DNA from: Lacrimispora indolis DSM 755 | GTDB lineage: Bacteria > Bacillota > Clostridia > Lachnospirales > Lachnospiraceae | Assembly (NCBI RefSeq): GCF_000526995.1 | Contig: NZ_AZUI01000001.1 | Span: forward strand, 3,142,001 to 3,206,000 | DNA: 64,000 bases | Reading direction: 5' to 3' | Program-made: the position numbers and the translations under genes | Shown here: positions 63,304 to 64,000 of the stretch, piece after piece | Position numbering within the stretch: position 1 is the stretch's first letter | Layout: the number at the start of each line of letters is the position of its first letter | Notes under the pieces: generated by a model | The model's input: only the letters and a program-made list of their open reading frames with translations | Databases searched by the model: none | What the model was told of the DNA's origin: nothing

Positions 63304-64000
63304 ATGACAGCAAAAGAAATATTATCCCTCACAGCGGTACAGTTAGGGAAAAAAATAAAAAGCGGTGAGGTTACCTCCCCAGAAGCGGTAAAAGCAGCCC
63401 TGGGCCAGATTAAGGCCATGGAACCGGTGCTTAACAGCTTTGTGTCAATAGAGGAAGATAGAGCATTAAAGCAGGCGGAAGATGTGCAGAAACGGATCCA
63501 AGCCGGGGAGCTTACAGGCCCTTTGGCAGGGGTACCGGTAGCGGTGAAGGATAACATCTGCATCGAAGGTATGAGGACTACCTGCAGTTCTAAAATCCTT
63601 TCAAACTTTGTTCCTGCTTATACGGCTTCAGCCGTGGAACATTTAATCAAGGCAGGAGCTGTGATCCTTGGAAAAACCAACATGGATGAGTTTGCCATGG
63701 GAAGCACTACGGAAACATCGGCTTACGGGGTCACGAGAAACCCATGGAACCCGGAGCACGTTCCCGGCGGTTCCTCCGGCGGTTCCTGTGCAGCAGTTGC
63801 AGCTGCAGAATGTTTCTATGCCTTAGGCTCTGATACCGGAGGTTCCATAAGGCAGCCTGCATCCTTCTGCGGAGTTACGGGACTAAAGCCCACTTATGGG
63901 ACTATTTCCAGATACGGGCTGATTGCCTATGGCTCTTCCCTGGACCAGATCGGCCCTGTTGCAAAGGATGTGACGGATTGCGCAGCGATTCTGGAGGTTT
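63304..64000 (+). CDS. gatA: Asp-tRNA(Asn)/Glu-tRNA(Gln) amidotransferase subunit A (3' end cut by window)
   Basis: The first 232 codons of GatA, the glutaminase subunit that releases ammonia for amidation of Asp-tRNA-Asn. The amidase triad is intact: Lys82 (VAVKDNI), Ser157 (GGSSGGS) and Ser181 (DTGGSIRQP). The frame runs off the right edge. It is expected to be followed by gatB. Confidence 0.95.
   Translation, partial: MTAKEILSLTAVQLGKKIKSGEVTSPEAVKAALGQIKAMEPVLNSFVSIEEDRALKQAEDVQKRIQAGELTGPLAGVPVAVKDNICIEGMRTTCSSKILSNFVPAYTASAVEHLIKAGAVILGKTNMDEFAMGSTTETSAYGVTRNPWNPEHVPGGSSGGSCAAVAAAECFYALGSDTGGSIRQPASFCGVTGLKPTYGTISRYGLIAYGSSLDQIGPVAKDVTDCAAILEV

Overview
The window comes from a low-GC Firmicute, most likely a Lachnospiraceae or Lacrimispora-type Clostridium. 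The evidence is strong Shine-Dalgarno sites, T-box and TPP leaders in Gram-positive style, catabolite-response (cre) palindromes, PTS sugar uptake, citrate fermentation genes, choline-binding cell-wall repeats, and the AspRS2/GatCAB route to Asn-tRNA. The taxon is an inference. There are no rRNA, tRNA, phage, IS or CRISPR features.

Layout. 1-4.1 kb: end of an unidentified gene, then an RpiR-type regulator with an alpha-glucoside PTS (EIICB) and a GH4 6-phospho-alpha-glucosidase; just behind it lies an orphan 3' half of a T-box leader. 4.3-5.5 kb: AlkX/YcaQ-like DNA glycosylase. 6.0-12.0 kb: a 2006-residue secreted pectinase (FN3, GH28, FN3 repeats, PL9, choline-binding repeats) behind two cre sites. 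12.4-22.2 kb: citrate fermentation (citX-D-E-F-G-C), an OmpR-type response regulator, a hybrid sensor kinase whose receiver has Glu at the phosphoacceptor position, and a CitMHS citrate transporter. 22.3-26.8 kb: beta-carbonic anhydrase, then a TPP-riboswitch operon thiS-F-G-H-(thiE/tenI). 26.8-28.4 kb: T-box(Tyr)-tyrS.

28.8-38.6 kb is the most interesting region: a one-direction operon that reads as sulfoquinovose (SQ) catabolism by the transaldolase route. It encodes a transaldolase, a 3-hydroxyisobutyrate-dehydrogenase-type sulfolactaldehyde reductase, a DUF4867 protein, a tripartite tricarboxylate-type transporter (TctC-B-A), a GH31 enzyme with the sulfoquinovosidase Q/R/W sulfonate-binding signature, a TauE/TSUP exporter and a fucose-isomerase-like protein. 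A ROK regulator follows. The proposed flow is import of SQ or SQ-glycoside by the Tct system, release of SQ by GH31, isomerisation to sulfofructose, transaldol transfer to give sulfolactaldehyde, reduction to dihydroxypropanesulfonate, and export.

40.3-52.5 kb: a second glycan locus (GH38 alpha-mannosidase, HAD protein, Lpl-type ABC importer without ATPase, AraC regulator, GH105, an unknown 229-residue protein, and an alpha/alpha-toroid protein that may be a lyase). All of its enzymes lack signal peptides, so it should process imported uronate- and mannose-containing oligosaccharides. 52.7-58.2 kb: HD-GYP protein, then treR-treP-treC for trehalose with operators embedded in both promoters. 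58.2-60.9 kb: MntP, YacP/Rae1-type NYN protein and MATE efflux, all on the minus strand. 61-64 kb: a T-box whose specifier reads AAC overlapping GAA, then archaeal-type AspRS2, gatC and the start of gatA.

A family of mosaic palindromic repeats (40.0, 50.7, 54.25 and 62.9 kb) lies at gene ends and in leaders, including inside the aspS2-gatC operon.
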